DNA from: Varanus komodoensis
Lineage: Eukaryota; Chordata; Lepidosauria; Squamata; Varanidae
Assembly: GCF_004798865.1 (NCBI RefSeq)
Contig: NW_025335873.1
Location: forward strand, 6,924,231-6,988,230
Reading direction: 5' to 3'
DNA: 64,000 bases
Shown here: positions 9,691 to 20,502 of the stretch, one piece after another
Layout of the letters: every line of letters begins with the position of its first letter
How positions within the stretch are numbered: position 1 is the stretch's first letter
Program-made: the position numbers and the translations under genes
The notes under the pieces: model-generated
Database searches by the model: none
Told to the model about the DNA's origin: nothing
Seen by the model: only the letters and a program-made list of their open reading frames with translations

Positions 9691-12365
9691 TGGGGGGGAT
9701 TCACTCATAGGGTGGCCAAAATTTAGAGATGACTTCATAGCAACTCATAGCTGCGGCAAAGCCACCGGGCTTGCCCCAGAGTGCTAGCGAATTCCTTCGG
9801 TGAATGGTGCCTGGAATGAAAAGGTGCCTCCTTCCACCAGCCCTGAATCACATGCCATGAGATCCAGGTCTTGGGTGGTGTCAAGACCTCCGGTTGAGGG
9901 ATGGGGGGAAGCCTCTCTGTACACTTTCTCCACCGTAGACACAATTGCACCAAATGCTGTCATGTCTCCTAATAGGGGTTTTCTTCTTTTTAGAATTGTA
10001 TTTTCACTGCAAAACATCCGACTGGCTGTGAAGGGACCCGTAAAAGCAACCCCAGGTTACAAACTGAGGCCATGTGACGTCTACACACGTCAGCAGCAAC
10101 AAAATGACACCAAACACTCTTCATTCCAAATATAGATTCTCGCAAACTCATAGCCATTAATTCAGCAAATAAATAGATTTAAACCTCTGCCTTGTTTGGA
10201 ACCAACCCTGATTGTCCTGAATACTCGTCACATCACAGAAATGAGTTGGATTGCACAAATATGACCCCTAAGGATGGCGCCTGGGAAGGTTCAGCAGATG
10301 CATGGAGTCAGATTATCTCAACCATGCACCTACCTGACTGAAAATGAGACCATTTCACCCTCCTTTACAGGCATTTTATACTGCCAGACCATCTAAAAAT
10401 CTCAGATCGGCAACCCATTGCACTCCTGATGTCTAGAACCTCCATCATCTCTGGCCATTTTCCTGCTGGCTGTGGCGGATAAGAGCTAAATCCCAATGCT
10501 CAGGAAAGACACACCTAATCTGAAGAAGAAAAAAACCAGTACGGCCAGCTCTGACTGGCAGCAGCCTTCCAGGATCATGGGGAGAGAAAGCTCTTCTCAC
10601 CACCTGCTACCTGATCCTTTTACCTGGGCATGCCAGGGCTTGAATGTTGGACCTTCTGCACACAACACAGATGCTCCAACCAAATATATATCCCTTCCAC
10701 ATACATTAATGCAGCAGACACTTGGACAAACAAAGAAGTCACATCCAATTTAGCTGTGCACGTAAAACCTAGGGCAGGACACTCCGTTCATAACAAATTG
10801 TTGCCTGGTTTTCAGAAAGGTCTAGGGATAATTTCTTTTGAAATTAATTTCGCTGTAGCTGGCATCAGGCGACGTGGAATTTCTTTCCATAGTGATTCAA
10901 CAAGCCAAAGGTATCAAATGTGCTTGTGTGGATGGGCCCTGGCCATCCTGCACAAAAGCAACCCCAACTGGGAAACATGGGTTCAAAGCAGCCTCCGGCA
11001 ATGACATCAGCTTGGACACCCGTTTGGCACCACACGTTCCTGGATTGATCTGATGGAGACCCAGAAAAGAAGAGGTTACAGAAGGGCTACCTCCAAAGAG
11101 AAGGATGTGAATTCCCAAAACCACCCAAGCAAGCAAAAAGGACACCGATTTGTACAGTATTAGTATACTAATTGGCACACACATTCCAAAATAAAAATGC
11201 AACACATCTCACCCCAGTGAGATACACAGAGTATCTGTCTCTGCTGTTTAGGGATGAGATTTGAGGGCCAGCTTCAAAGGCCTTGCTCTTTTGGCCTCTG
11301 GTGCTTCTCTACCTTTAAATCAGACTCAGACGTCAAACACAGTACTGGCCTCGGGAACATACTGTCCCTGGCCCTGGAATTAAGTCCTGTGCTGGCTCAG
11401 ATGTTGGACAATGTTGACAATGCTCTACATGGCCACACTAAGAGCTGGCACCACCCTGACCCTGGGAAGCACACCTATGGAAATAGGCTGAGGGACCCTC
11501 TGTGCTATCTCTAACATGTGAGATAACATGGTAAACATCTGTCTTGACATCTCCACTCTGTGCCAGAAGAAGAGACAATGATGGCGAAGACAAAGAAGAC
11601 GACGACGGCGAAGATGGCGAAGCTGCAGCTGCAGGAGAAGCAGGAGAAGGAGGACTTCTTTCTATCAGTCACTGCTCCCAGTGATTTCCAAAATGGAATC
11701 CTTCCATGCTTCAGTGCAAGACACGACAGCAGTCATTCGCCTTAATTACAGAGTGTTGAATGGAATTAACTGATGTCGAGCAACTGAGCTTTTATGGGCT
11801 TCACTCTCATGGCACTTTTATGACCTCGCACGGCTGAGAATTCGGCTGCTGCTGGAGAATCCCATTCGTTCCTTGTGGCTTTCTTTGAAAAAGCTTTGGG
11901 GGCTTCCATTTTGAAATGCATCTGGCAGCCCACCACCCTGCCCTCTAAGAAGACTTCCTCTCCCATCACATTTCCACACACACCCTCCATCCTTCTAGGC
12001 TAAACCACAAATACTATTCCTCTTGTCCTGTTTTTAAGAACTTATCTAGTTGGTGTCTGCAAAGCAACACAATGGTGTGTCAATACAATGTAATTACAAT
12101 GCATGCAGACGCTCACTCATTTTCTAGTCTCTTTAAATGCACCCATTAGTGTTTGCCCCCAGGTGAAGCCTGGAAGAGACACGTTTTTCCATCTGTATCT
12201 AGCAAATGCTCTTTTTTATTACTGATGTGCTCCAGGGAACTTGCAGTGGCTCCAGTGTGGATCCAGACCCTTGTGTGTGGTGTGAGTTACACCCTTGAAA
12301 ATTTGGATCAGGCTCCCTGCAGCTATCTAGAGTAAAAATGGTGGAGGGGAATCAAATTTATTGCT
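9691..12365. other. Unassigned non-coding stretch
   Basis: No gene recognised over 2.7 kb. Near 10600-10700 'gcttgaatgttggaccttct' and 'gcacacaacacagatgctcc' resemble a tRNA-derived SINE head in inverse direction, too short to delimit. 11560-11660 is a GAA/GAC-rich trinucleotide-like run. A candidate conserved block is listed at 12030-12150. Confidence 0.45.
12030..12150. other. Candidate conserved non-coding element
   Basis: AT-balanced unique sequence with homeodomain-like words ('caatgtaattacaatgcatg', 'acccattagtg'). There is no repeat signature and no frame. Conservation is inferred from composition only. Confidence 0.25.
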
Positions 12366-12369
12366 AGTC

Positions 12370-13060
12370 AAGCATTAAGAGAAAACTGGTATATAAGATG
12401 TTCTGTTGGTGGTACATTACTCCAAACGATATTGAAAAAATTCATAAGAATTACAATGGAAAATGCTGGGAAAAGAATAGGTGGACCTGTGAAATAATGA
12501 AAAGATTTAGGAAACAGATACATGCAAAAAAATTAAAATTCGGTTTCCTATGAGTCCCATATATATGCTTCTGAATATAGTGCCAGAGATCTTTCCAAAA
12601 AATACGTCAGAGTTATTTAAGTATATGACAACTGCAGCAAGAATCACAATTACTTCTAAATGAAAATCATTGGCGCTCCCAACAACTGATGAATGGAAAA
12701 ATAGACTAGCTGAATATGCAATGATGGCAAAGTTAACTATGTAAACAGAAGACCGCTAGAAGAATTTAATGATAAATGGAAATTTTACTATGTTCAGCAT
12801 GACTAATGGGATTTGAGGGAGTCTGGAAAAGAAAAAAAAAAGCAGTAGAGGATTTGAGATGATTGGAATATTTGTTGTTGTATAGATTAACAATTTCTTT
12901 TTTTGATAAACTCTCACAGAGTGTTGGAAGATAGAAAGATGATCAATTTGGGGGTTTGAAAGTATAGGTTGCATTTGTTTAGAATTCCCTTGGCAACTTT
13001 GTTCATTGTAGTTTGTTTTGTTTATTTTAGTTTGCTTTGTTTCCTATTCCTTCTTAGGGA
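12370..13060 (+). mobile_element. L1-clade LINE, 3' end of ORF2
   Basis: Translation of about 12403-12465 gives W-W-Y-I-T-P-N-D-I-E-K-I-H-K-N-Y-N-G-K-C-W, the L1 motif before the zinc-knuckle-like C-terminus. Near 12617-12735, in another frame, 'LFKYMTTAARITI' and 'DEWKNRLAEYAMMAKLT' match the L1 C-terminal block. Frames are broken and the remainder is an A/T-rich 3' UTR. L1 presence matters because L1 machinery could have made the CLASP2 copy nearby. Confidence 0.8.
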
Positions 13061-14230
13061 CCTGTTTATGTTAGGAAAATGAAATTTAAAAAGAGATCCC
13101 AGCCAATCAGGGAGCCATGTCAGTGCTGTGTAGCCAATCAGATTGAACAGCTTGTTCCTTTTGGCTTATGAAGCCTGGTAGAGGGTTGCCAGCACTTCTT
13201 GTATGGGCCATATGGGCAATCCTACCCAGTCAGAGATTGCTTGGTTGGGACCACAGCCCCAGAGTAGTGCAGTTGCTGAAAGGGTCAGAGAGAATCTACT
13301 GGGGGGTGGGGGGCTTGCTTCAGACCCTGAGATCAGTTGCCAATTACAGTGGACAGTATTGGACAAAAAGCCCTGACCAAATACAAAACAGTTCCCATGC
13401 AGAGGAAAGGAACATTTGTCCTATGGTGCTCGTTGTAGGCCTACGAAAGAGAGCAAGAGAGAGAGAAACCCCAGGGGAATTATCATCCTGCACATGATAA
13501 TCATGTCTCCATGTCCTGTAATGAACTTCCAGCTTTCCAGCTCAACCCCCTTGAGGCTCCCTGATTGTTCTTTCCCCACTTCCCTTGATTGGTTTTGTCT
13601 CACTTGCCTTGATTGCTTCCCTGTCAAATGATTGTGTGGCATCTCCCATGACCTTAGCATTTATCTTTCCGCATTGCTGTGCCTCCTTCGTCTGGCCTTT
13701 TATTTATGTATTTGGGTGGGAGAGGAAAGAAGGTGTCTGATGCTTGTCTAGCAGGTTTTGGCCCAGCTCTCACATGCTACAATCTGCTCAGAGAGATTTC
13801 TCTGATTCTGAGGAGGTGGCAAAGGGGCATTTTCAAGGTTCCCTCATAAAGATGTTCATGCAAGGCATGGGAACCAGCTCACCCTGGGAAAGGAGGGAGG
13901 CACTTCGGATAGATGGGGAGAATATGCCAGGAGAGCACCTTGACCCAGTCAGGAGATGACAGATGACAGGAGTGGACGGATGGAGCAGTGCCCAGCATTC
14001 CGGGGTATCTACCTAGAGAGACCCTTAAGGTGGAGTTGGAATCTTTTTTGAAAAGGGAAGTTTCAGTTTGGATCCAGCTCTTGACATGGGCAGAGGCTTC
14101 TCTCACCTCTCAGAGAAAAGGCTAAGTTGATTTATACTGTTCTGTAACTTGGAAAGCTTTAATAGAAGCTTCTCAAGTTTCATCTGAGTCTCCTGGTGGG
14201 GAAAAGGGGTTGGGGGAGAAGTATGCTCAA
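13061..14230. other. Unassigned non-coding stretch
   Basis: No gene or clear repeat seen. Overlapping short frames on both strands look like chance. Confidence 0.45.
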
Positions 14231-14234
14231 TATG

Positions 14235-14465
14235 TTTCTTTATATAACAATTTATTTATCTTGATATCCCTCCTCTTTTCTTCAAGGATCCTGAGGCAGC
14301 CAACAGATGTGTCCTCCTCCTCCCTCACTCTGGTTTATCCTCACAACAGGTAGGTAGGCTAGGCTGAGATACGACAAAAGCAATCCAGTGCATTTCATAC
14401 CCAGGTGGGGGCTAGAACCTGGAGCTCCTGAATTGCAGTCCACACTCTAACCACTCTTCCCCACT
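14235..14465 (-). repeat. MIR-like tRNA-derived SINE, inverted
   Basis: Reads tail to head on +: 'atttatcttgatatccctcc', 'tttatcctcacaacaggtag', 'gtaggctaggctgagatacg', 'gggctagaacctggagctcc', then 'cagtccacactctaaccact' (tRNA-like A box region). Nearly full length. Confidence 0.8.
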
Positions 14466-15500
14466 GTTGCACATTTGCTGATGGATTTGAATACTTGTAA
14501 GGCACTTTGGGAACCCGCTTTGGCCAGGAAAGCTGGATATGCCAATACAACTAAGAGCTCAGATAAACCCATAGAAATCAACATTCCCCAGGGCTAGCAA
14601 AGAAACCAGAGAGACTAGTGAAAAGGGGTTCAGATTGTAATGTAACACAGCCAGGGGTAGATTTATCCATGTTTACCCCTGCTAAAAAGGGGGCAGGTTC
14701 GGTCTCCATGCAAATAGCATCTTTGAAGGCTGGTAAATACTTTTGCAGGCCAGTAACTTTACTAGCCTTGTTTACAAGGCCATAACAGCTACTGCAATAT
14801 TAATGCTAAAACCCAAGCAAACTTTCTAGAAATGTATTATAGAAGCCAGTGCGCTCCACTGAGGCAGCAGAGGAAAAAACAACAGACAGATGCCACAAAA
14901 TAGCATTCATTAAGCACTTGGGAGAATAAAACTGTTTTAAGCTGGCATGAAAAAGAGCTTCATTCAGTTGTGCCAAACTCACAATTGCAGGGACATTGCT
15001 TAGGCAGAATATAGATGGCACCATGGAAAAGGAACTATCCCAACTCTAGGCACCCACCTAGAACACTTTGTAGAAATTAAACAAAATGAGCAGACAGCAG
15101 AACCTGGTGTTCTAGGAGAGATAGAAGCTAGATTTCCTTAGACCCCGTGGCTGAATGGCGACTAGAACCCATTCATTGCCCCCTCCATCCCGATTTTCTT
15201 CCCCCAACTCCTCAGTTGGTCACTATTGTACCCCCAGCCTTTTATTTGGCCTTCCTCCCCATTTGGGGTATTTTTTCTTTTCTCCCCCACCTTTGGCCCT
15301 TCTACAAAAGTTGAGATTCCCCAGCGCTGGAAAACCACCCGCTTAGTTCCATCTCGACTACAGAAGCAAGGACTTTCACAGAGGAGCGAAGAAAACAGTG
15401 GGAGAGATGAAGCCATGGGAAGCTCGCCATCCATGATCCCACTTGGGAAAAAGACCGGAACGCTTAGAAAATCCAAGGAAAGGAGGACGGGGGTGCAGTG
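14466..15500. other. Unassigned non-coding stretch
   Basis: No gene recognised. The sequence becomes C-rich after 15170 and grades into the CpG island. Confidence 0.4.
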
Positions 15501-15504
15501 GGGG

Positions 15505-16215
15505 CTAATAGCTGCGTGCGCACGCGCGTTGCTCAAGAGAGGTCCGTGCACACTGCGCACTCAGAGAAGCGGTTAGCCCAGCCACTTCCGCCTGCGCAGC
15601 CGCAAACTTTGCGCACGGAAAACCGCGGCAGAAGGGGCGCGTCTGGAGCCACGTGTGCGCAGGTATTGTTGTTATTATTATTATTAAAACATTTCTATGC
15701 TTTAATAGGTAGTGGGCGCAAGCGTGCCAGGATCTCTGAAAGGAAGCGCGTAGCCAGGCGAAAAAGCGCAGCCGTTGGGCCGGGCGTTGAGAAGGCGCAG
15801 GGGCGCGCGCGCGGGGGAGAGGGGGCTCCGTCGGGCGAGAGAGGCGCCCGGCGTGCCGCTGGCTGGCGGGAGGGGCCGGGGTCGTCTCCGCAGCCTTGGG
15901 CGGCTGCGCCGGCGCGCCTCGCAGGACCCCTCGTGGTGCAGCTGCGGCTCAGCCTCCCGGCCCGTCTCGGCAGCCGTTCTTCCCGCTTTTGGGGTGCCCC
16001 GGGCCGGCGGAGCGGCGCGCTTCCTCGCTGCGCTGCGCTGCGCTTTTCCCCGACGTGTCCCTCGCCTCTTCGCGCGCCTCGCCGTCTCCCGCTGGAGAGG
16101 CCGGTCCCGCCGGGGGAAGCAAACGCTGGGGGTCGGGGGGCAGAACGAGGCCGGGCGCGCGCGCGTGCTGCCCCGCCCCAAGTCAGCCCACAGTTGCATC
16201 CTGCACGTGTAGACG
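15505..16215. promoter_or_regulatory. CpG island, candidate unannotated promoter
   Basis: GC-rich with dense CpG (runs such as 'gcgcgcgcgcggg', 'ggcgcgcgcgcgtg'), in sharp contrast to the AT-rich sequence on both sides. Long stop-free frames on both strands (15498-16454 on +, 15695-16268 on -) follow from GC content and carry no known domain. GC-box-like 'ccccgcccc' occurs near 16172. It lies 0.3 kb upstream of the CLASP2 retrocopy. A donor-like GGGG|GTGAGC sits at 16406/16407 on +. Which gene it serves, if any, is unknown. Confidence 0.65.
15666..15712. repeat. (TTA)n with LINE/SINE tail piece inside the CpG island
   Basis: 'gttgttattattattattat' then 'aaaacatttctatgc', matching the start of the tail piece at 2541. 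It is a short AT-rich relic in the middle of a CpG-dense block. Confidence 0.6.
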
Positions 16216-16501
16216 CACCTGGAGCTGCTTCCCCCTTTCCCTCCCATCCCTCCAAGCCTGCATTGCAACAGCAGTCGCCGGCGTCTTGCTACAGTTTATC
16301 TTCTCCAGATGCCTTGTTGCTTTGTTTTGTCAAAAGCTGTTATTTTTTCGGCCGGGGCTTAGTTTCTCAGGCAAAAGGAAGGCCCTTCTTGCAGAACAGA
16401 CTGGGGGTGAGCGGGAGAGATCTGTCCTGCATACCTGAATTTCACTGCAGCTAGGAAGGACTCTTGGGACGTTTCCCTACCCATTCTTGCTCCTTCCCAA
16501 G

Positions 16502-16510
16502 CTATAAATA
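16502..16510 (+). promoter_or_regulatory. TATA-like sequence upstream of the retrocopy
   Basis: 'ctataaata' lies about 50 bases before the ATG of the CLASP2 copy and about 290 bases after the CpG island. It fits a TATA box by sequence, but may simply be part of the copied 5' UTR or flank. Confidence 0.25.
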
Positions 16511-16559
16511 GATCCGGGGTTTGTTTTGTTGGATGTAGTAAAGTTCAATTCTGATCAAA

Positions 16560-18640
16560 ATGGAGCACGGCAAGAAGGATGGTTTCTGTGCTGAGGAACA
16601 GCGGAAAAAAACGGGCCATGGGTGGCAGATCGGCCAGGAATTTCTGGAGTATTTGAATGACCCCAGTGTTTCTACTGATCTTGAGCAGTAGATAAAGTGG
16701 TTGATGAATTAATAGGACAGGTGAACTCTAGTAATTATAAGGTCTCATTAGTTGGATTAGATCTTGTAGGTGCCTTTGTTGACAGACTCAAGAGATGCTT
16801 CAAATCCTATATAGGACCTGCCTTTCAGTGTTGATGGATTGAATGGGTGATGCCAAAGACTAGGTTTGTGAACCAGCACAGAATCTTGTTTTGACGTTAA
16901 TGGATCAAGCAGCTCCACTGATGTTAATTTGGGGACATCTTGGTGGTGGCTTGAAACACAAGAGCTACCGTTCAGGAGAAGGAGAGTGTGATTGTCTTGT
17001 TGCAATGTTAAATGCAAATGGCACGCAATCATTAATTCTCAGCAAACTGATTCTGCACTTCTGCATCTTGTTGCAATATTCGCAATTGTGGAACTTTATA
17101 GACATGAAGGAAAGAAAGAATAGGGGACTTCCCTCTGCAAGATTACAAACAATAGTTATGATGTTTAATGAAGTGAAAAATTGTGGTGATATGATTTCAA
17201 GCAACAACAGTGATAAAAACTTTGATGATGAAGAATCAATAGATAGAAATAGGCCATTTTCAGTTGCTTCAGCTATCAAGGTTCCTGCATCTGAGAAACC
17301 CAGAGATCCTTCAAATACTTCAAAAAAGTCAGGTTCTGCTGGTAGGCCTAAGGTTGGAGGCACCACCAAAGGAGGAGAGGCTGGTGCTGTTGATGAACAT
17401 GATTTTATACAGGCATTTACAGATGTTCCTACTGTCCAGATCTTCTTGAGGCATGAACTTGAAGAAACACTCAATAAAATCAGGGAAATCTTGTCAGATG
17501 ATAAACATGATTGGAATCAAAGAGTTAATGCACTTAAGAAGGTCTGGTCATTACTTGTTGCTGGGGTTGGACAATATGATGGATTTTCCCAGCATTTTCG
17601 GCTGTCGGATGGAGCATTAAATTGTCAGCTAAAGATCTCAGATCACAAATGGTTAGAGAAGCATGCATTACAGTAGCTCATCTTTCAACAGTTCTAGGAA
17701 ATAAGTTTGATCATGGTGCAGAAGCTGTTGTGCCTATCCTGTTTAATCTGGTCTCTAACAGTGCCAAAGTTATGGCTGCTTCTGGGTGTGCAGCCATTAG
17801 ATTAATCATCCGACATACCCCTTCTCCCAGATTTATACCTTTCATAGCCAGCAACTGTACCTCAAAATCTGTTGCAGTCAGAAGGCACTCTTGTGAATGT
17901 CTAGACCAATTGTTGCAAGAGTGGCAGACTCATTCACTGGAAAGTGATGCAGCTGTCTTGGTTGCAGCCATCAAAAAAGGCATTCATGGCGTTGATGCTG
18001 AGACCAGAGTGGAAGCAAGAAAGACTTACCTAGGTCTAAGAAATCATTTTTCAGATGAATGTATAATGTCCAAGGTGATGTATAATAATCCTGAGCTGCC
18101 CTATCAAAGAAGCCTTCATACATACTTAAAGGGGATATAGGGCTGTGATCACCCGGAGAGCAGTATTTGGAAGGCTCATGTATTCTGTCTCGTGGCCATT
18201 CATGCAGCCCGTGGGTGATGAGCTGAAGCTACATCTCAGTCAGCTCTCTGGCAGCAAAATGAAGCCGTTGGAGCATTACATCGGACGTACAAAGAGGCTC
18301 TGGGGCAGGTGATGCAGCTGCTGATGTTCTTGGACAAAGCCAGGGAAGCTCATGCCATCTAAGAGGTCTTCTGAAGAAAGCCAGGCAGCCAAAGGAAAAG
18401 CCTCAAATGCCACCTTTTGGAACTCTTAATCCATCTCCAAGAGAAAAACAGAATTAATAGCATTAGATCGAAGCGAAATAGAACTCAGAACACAAATGCA
18501 TCATGTTTTCTGTTCACACTCTTCTGTGTGTTTTCTCATTGATTTTGATCAGTGATACTGTACATTGTTCTTTTAAAAAAGAAACAGGGATGCTTTAAGC
18601 TGTGAAAGCTTTTTAAAAAGGAAGAAAATCTAGGGAAGGA
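16560..18640 (+). pseudogene. CLASP2: CLASP2 processed (intronless) pseudogene, internally deleted
   Basis: CLASP2 is a cytoplasmic linker-associated protein that binds microtubule plus ends through TOG domains. The copy starts at ATG 16560 (MEHGKKDGFCAEEQ, like the TOG1 start) and runs without introns. Pieces include 'DKVVDELIGQVNSSNYKVSL' near 16690, 'LKHKSYRSGEGECDCLVAML' near 16950, 'KNFDDEESIDRNRPFSVASA' near 17220, 'EETLNKIREILSDDKHDWNQ' near 17460 and 'VREACITVAHLSTVLGNKFD' near 17650. The linker and TOG2 wording (ASAIKVPA, GGTTKGGEAGAVDEHDF, VAHLSTVLGNKFDHGAEAVV) favours CLASP2 over CLASP1. At about 18130 the text jumps to the far C-terminus (I-*-G-C-D-H-P-E-S-S-I-W-K-A-H-V-F-C-L-V-A-I-H-A, then GDELKLHLSQLSGSKMK, ending in ...DVLGQS). 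Some 850-900 codons between are absent. Breaks include a stop after LEQ near 16689, a stop near 16835, a one-base loss near 17625, a stop at 18138, shifts near 18213 and 18300, and the natural stop changed to CAG. 18360-18640 reads as 3' UTR; no poly(A) or target duplication was found. Confidence 0.93.
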
Positions 18641-18955
18641 AACATCTTCGATTCATCCCTCATTTGCACGGAATGCTTCTTCTAATGCCAGGGCTGATCC
18701 GGAGTGGCAGGCAGCACACACAGGGGCCTGTGAAGAATTCTTATTTATGCTCCTGTGGGGCTCATGGTCAGGACTGGTTTAGGCAGAGCCCCTCAGGACA
18801 CTGCATTAAATTTAGAAACAGATTCATAGCTCCAATCGTTCAGCACACATAGGCCTAATATCTTCAGCTGCAAGCATTTGCTACGGCAAGACTATTTCAT
18901 TAGTGCTCATGTTCCAAAGGGTGGCAAAGGGGTTCTGTTATGGTTGGTTTGGAGT
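18641..18955. other. Unassigned stretch after the retrocopy
   Basis: No gene seen. Part of this could still be CLASP2 3' UTR; the end of the copy is not marked by a visible poly(A). Confidence 0.4.
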
Positions 18956-18957
18956 GT

Positions 18958-19050
18958 TTTGGCCTGCAGATGTCCTGGACTACGCCTCCCGCCTCCTCAT
19001 CCAGTGTGGCCGATGGTCACCAGGGATGGTGAGATATGAGGTCGAAAACA
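18958..19050. repeat. Palindromic short element, diverged
   Basis: 'gcagatgtcctggactacgc', 'ctcccgcctcctcatccagt', 'gtggccgatggtcaccaggg' and 'atggtgagatatgaggtc' follow the family order 'aga tgt..tgga ctacaactcccatcatccctgac..tggcca..'. The right arm is poorly preserved. Confidence 0.55.
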
Positions 19051-19139
19051 TCTGGAGGACTGACTCTGGGAGCTGCCTCTTCAAAAAGCTCCTGGGCTGG
19101 TCTTCATTAAGGTTTTCCTGTGTGGCTGCCATAAAGACC

Positions 19140-19420
19140 TGTTAGGCTGGCAAGCTACAGGGACTTTTTCACTGTGGCCCCAATACTGTGGAAGTCCATT
19201 CCTATTGACATGAGCCTCACTTCTTTGGCGAAAGGCTTTGTGTGAGCCACACAGAGACCTCTCTGTTTAAAGTTGCCTTCAACTGAATCCGTAATTGGCT
19301 TACAGGATTAAAGCACCTTTACAAATCGTTCTGTAGGTTTGCTCTGCTAACTGTTGTGCTATCTCGTCTCTTCTTCATACTTCCATGTTCATGAGGGCAT
19401 CGGCCTAAAGAGTGGCTTTA
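19140..19420 (+). mobile_element. L2-clade LINE 3' fragment
   Basis: 'agggactttttcactgtggc', 'cccaatactgtggaagtcca' corresponds to the RT C-terminal text 'RAFSVVAPTLWN(S/A)LP'. The following 'ctgtttaaagttgccttcaa' resembles the start of the L2 3' region. Frames are broken. Confidence 0.55.
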
Positions 19421-19452
19421 AAAGATGCTTCAGAGCAGCAGAATAAGAATAT

Positions 19453-19925
19453 CTCTGCCCCACATAGAATCATACAATACTAGAGTTGGAAGGGGCCAAG
19501 AAGGCTACCAGGTCCAACCCACGGTTGAAGGACACTAGGTTACACCATCCCACTCTGTCCAGTTTCATCCTGAATGCCTTCAATGTGGAAGAGCCCATGC
19601 CCTTTCAGACAACTTGTAATATTGCTCTGAAATTTAGGACATTTTTCCTGATATCTAGCCTGAATTATGGCCAACAGTCAGAGCAGATCGGCAGATGGGA
19701 ACTGTGGTTCCAAACATTCAGAAGACAGCAAGTGGGATGTAGTTTGGGGACCTCTCCATTTTAAAGCTGTTTTCACATTTAAGTGTTGCCATGAAGCTCA
19801 GCCTAAAGATCCAAACATCTTTCTCTAAACCCCCACCTGAGACAGCTTGCACAGCTGTGAGCAGGTCTAGAAGGGCTGGGAGAAACTCGGCTTCCCCAGT
19901 TTTACAGGTGACCTGAGTGCTGACT
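19453..19925 (-). repeat. CR1 3' end plus flank; second copy of the duplicated segment
   Basis: It starts with a better preserved CR1 terminus ('catagaatcatacaatacta', 'gagttggaaggggcc') than the first copy and then matches 6241-6739 to 'gacctgagtgctgact'. The match ends at 19925, where another CR1 piece begins. Confidence 0.85.
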
Positions 19926-20060
19926 GTCCAGTTTCTTCTTGAATGTCTCCAGTGTGGGAGAGCCCACCGCCACTCCAGCAGCTGGTTCCGCTGTCCTATT
20001 GCTCTGACCGTGAGGAAGCTTTTCCTGATGCCCAGCCTGAATCTGGGTTGTTGCAACTTG
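19921..20060 (-). repeat. CR1 fragment, inverted
   Basis: 'gtccagtttcttcttgaatg', 'ctccagtgtgggagagccca', 'ttgctctgaccgtgaggaag' and 'cttttcctgatgcccagcct' are standard inverted CR1 3' text. Confidence 0.85.
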
Positions 20061-20084
20061 AATTGATAAATTCAATTTAAGAAG

Positions 20085-20345
20085 CATGGAGACAACCTGC
20101 AAGAGGTCCAGAGGAGGGCAGCACAGAAGGCCAGCAAGATGAGAAACAAACCCAGTGAGGACAAGTTGGAAAAACTAGCATGTTTAACCTGGAGATGACA
20201 GGATCTGAGGGTGAACTTGAGCTCCAAAAGGATGTCGAATAGAAATTAACAGACTTGTTCTCTAGCTTAGCTGACACCGAATGGTCTTATCCTGTAGGCC
20301 TTTAGATTTCAGTTCAACATTAGGAGAAATGTTTGGCTATTGGGT
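20085..20345 (+). repeat. CR1 fragment, direct
   Basis: 'caagaggtccagaggagggc', 'gacaagttggaaaaactagc', 'atgtttaacctggagatgac' and 'ttcagttcaacattaggaga' are the sense CR1 3' region ('..LFNLEMTG..' and the 'geaGCTGAAC..RRN' block). It is head-to-head with the previous inverted piece. Confidence 0.8.
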
Positions 20346-20385
20346 AGTATAAAAATGGAATGAATGAAGGAATGAATGAATGGAA
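20346..20385. repeat. (AATG)n microsatellite
   Basis: 'aatggaatgaatgaagg' followed by 'aatgaatgaatgg'; a short imperfect tetranucleotide run. Confidence 0.8.
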
Positions 20386-20502
20386 AGGGTTGCTCTGCCC
20401 TTCCTCACTGGAAGGCTTCAAGAAAATTCAGGGCATCCACCTATGCAAGACACTCAATGTTTGGATTTCCTGCACCCAGTGAGAGCTTCATTCCACGGCC
20501 TG

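Noticed and set aside
15498-16454. 318-codon open frame, with opposing 186- and 188-codon frames
   Set aside because: Open frames on both strands in a CpG island follow from few stop codons in GC-rich DNA. Arg/Ala/Gly/Pro-rich with no domain.
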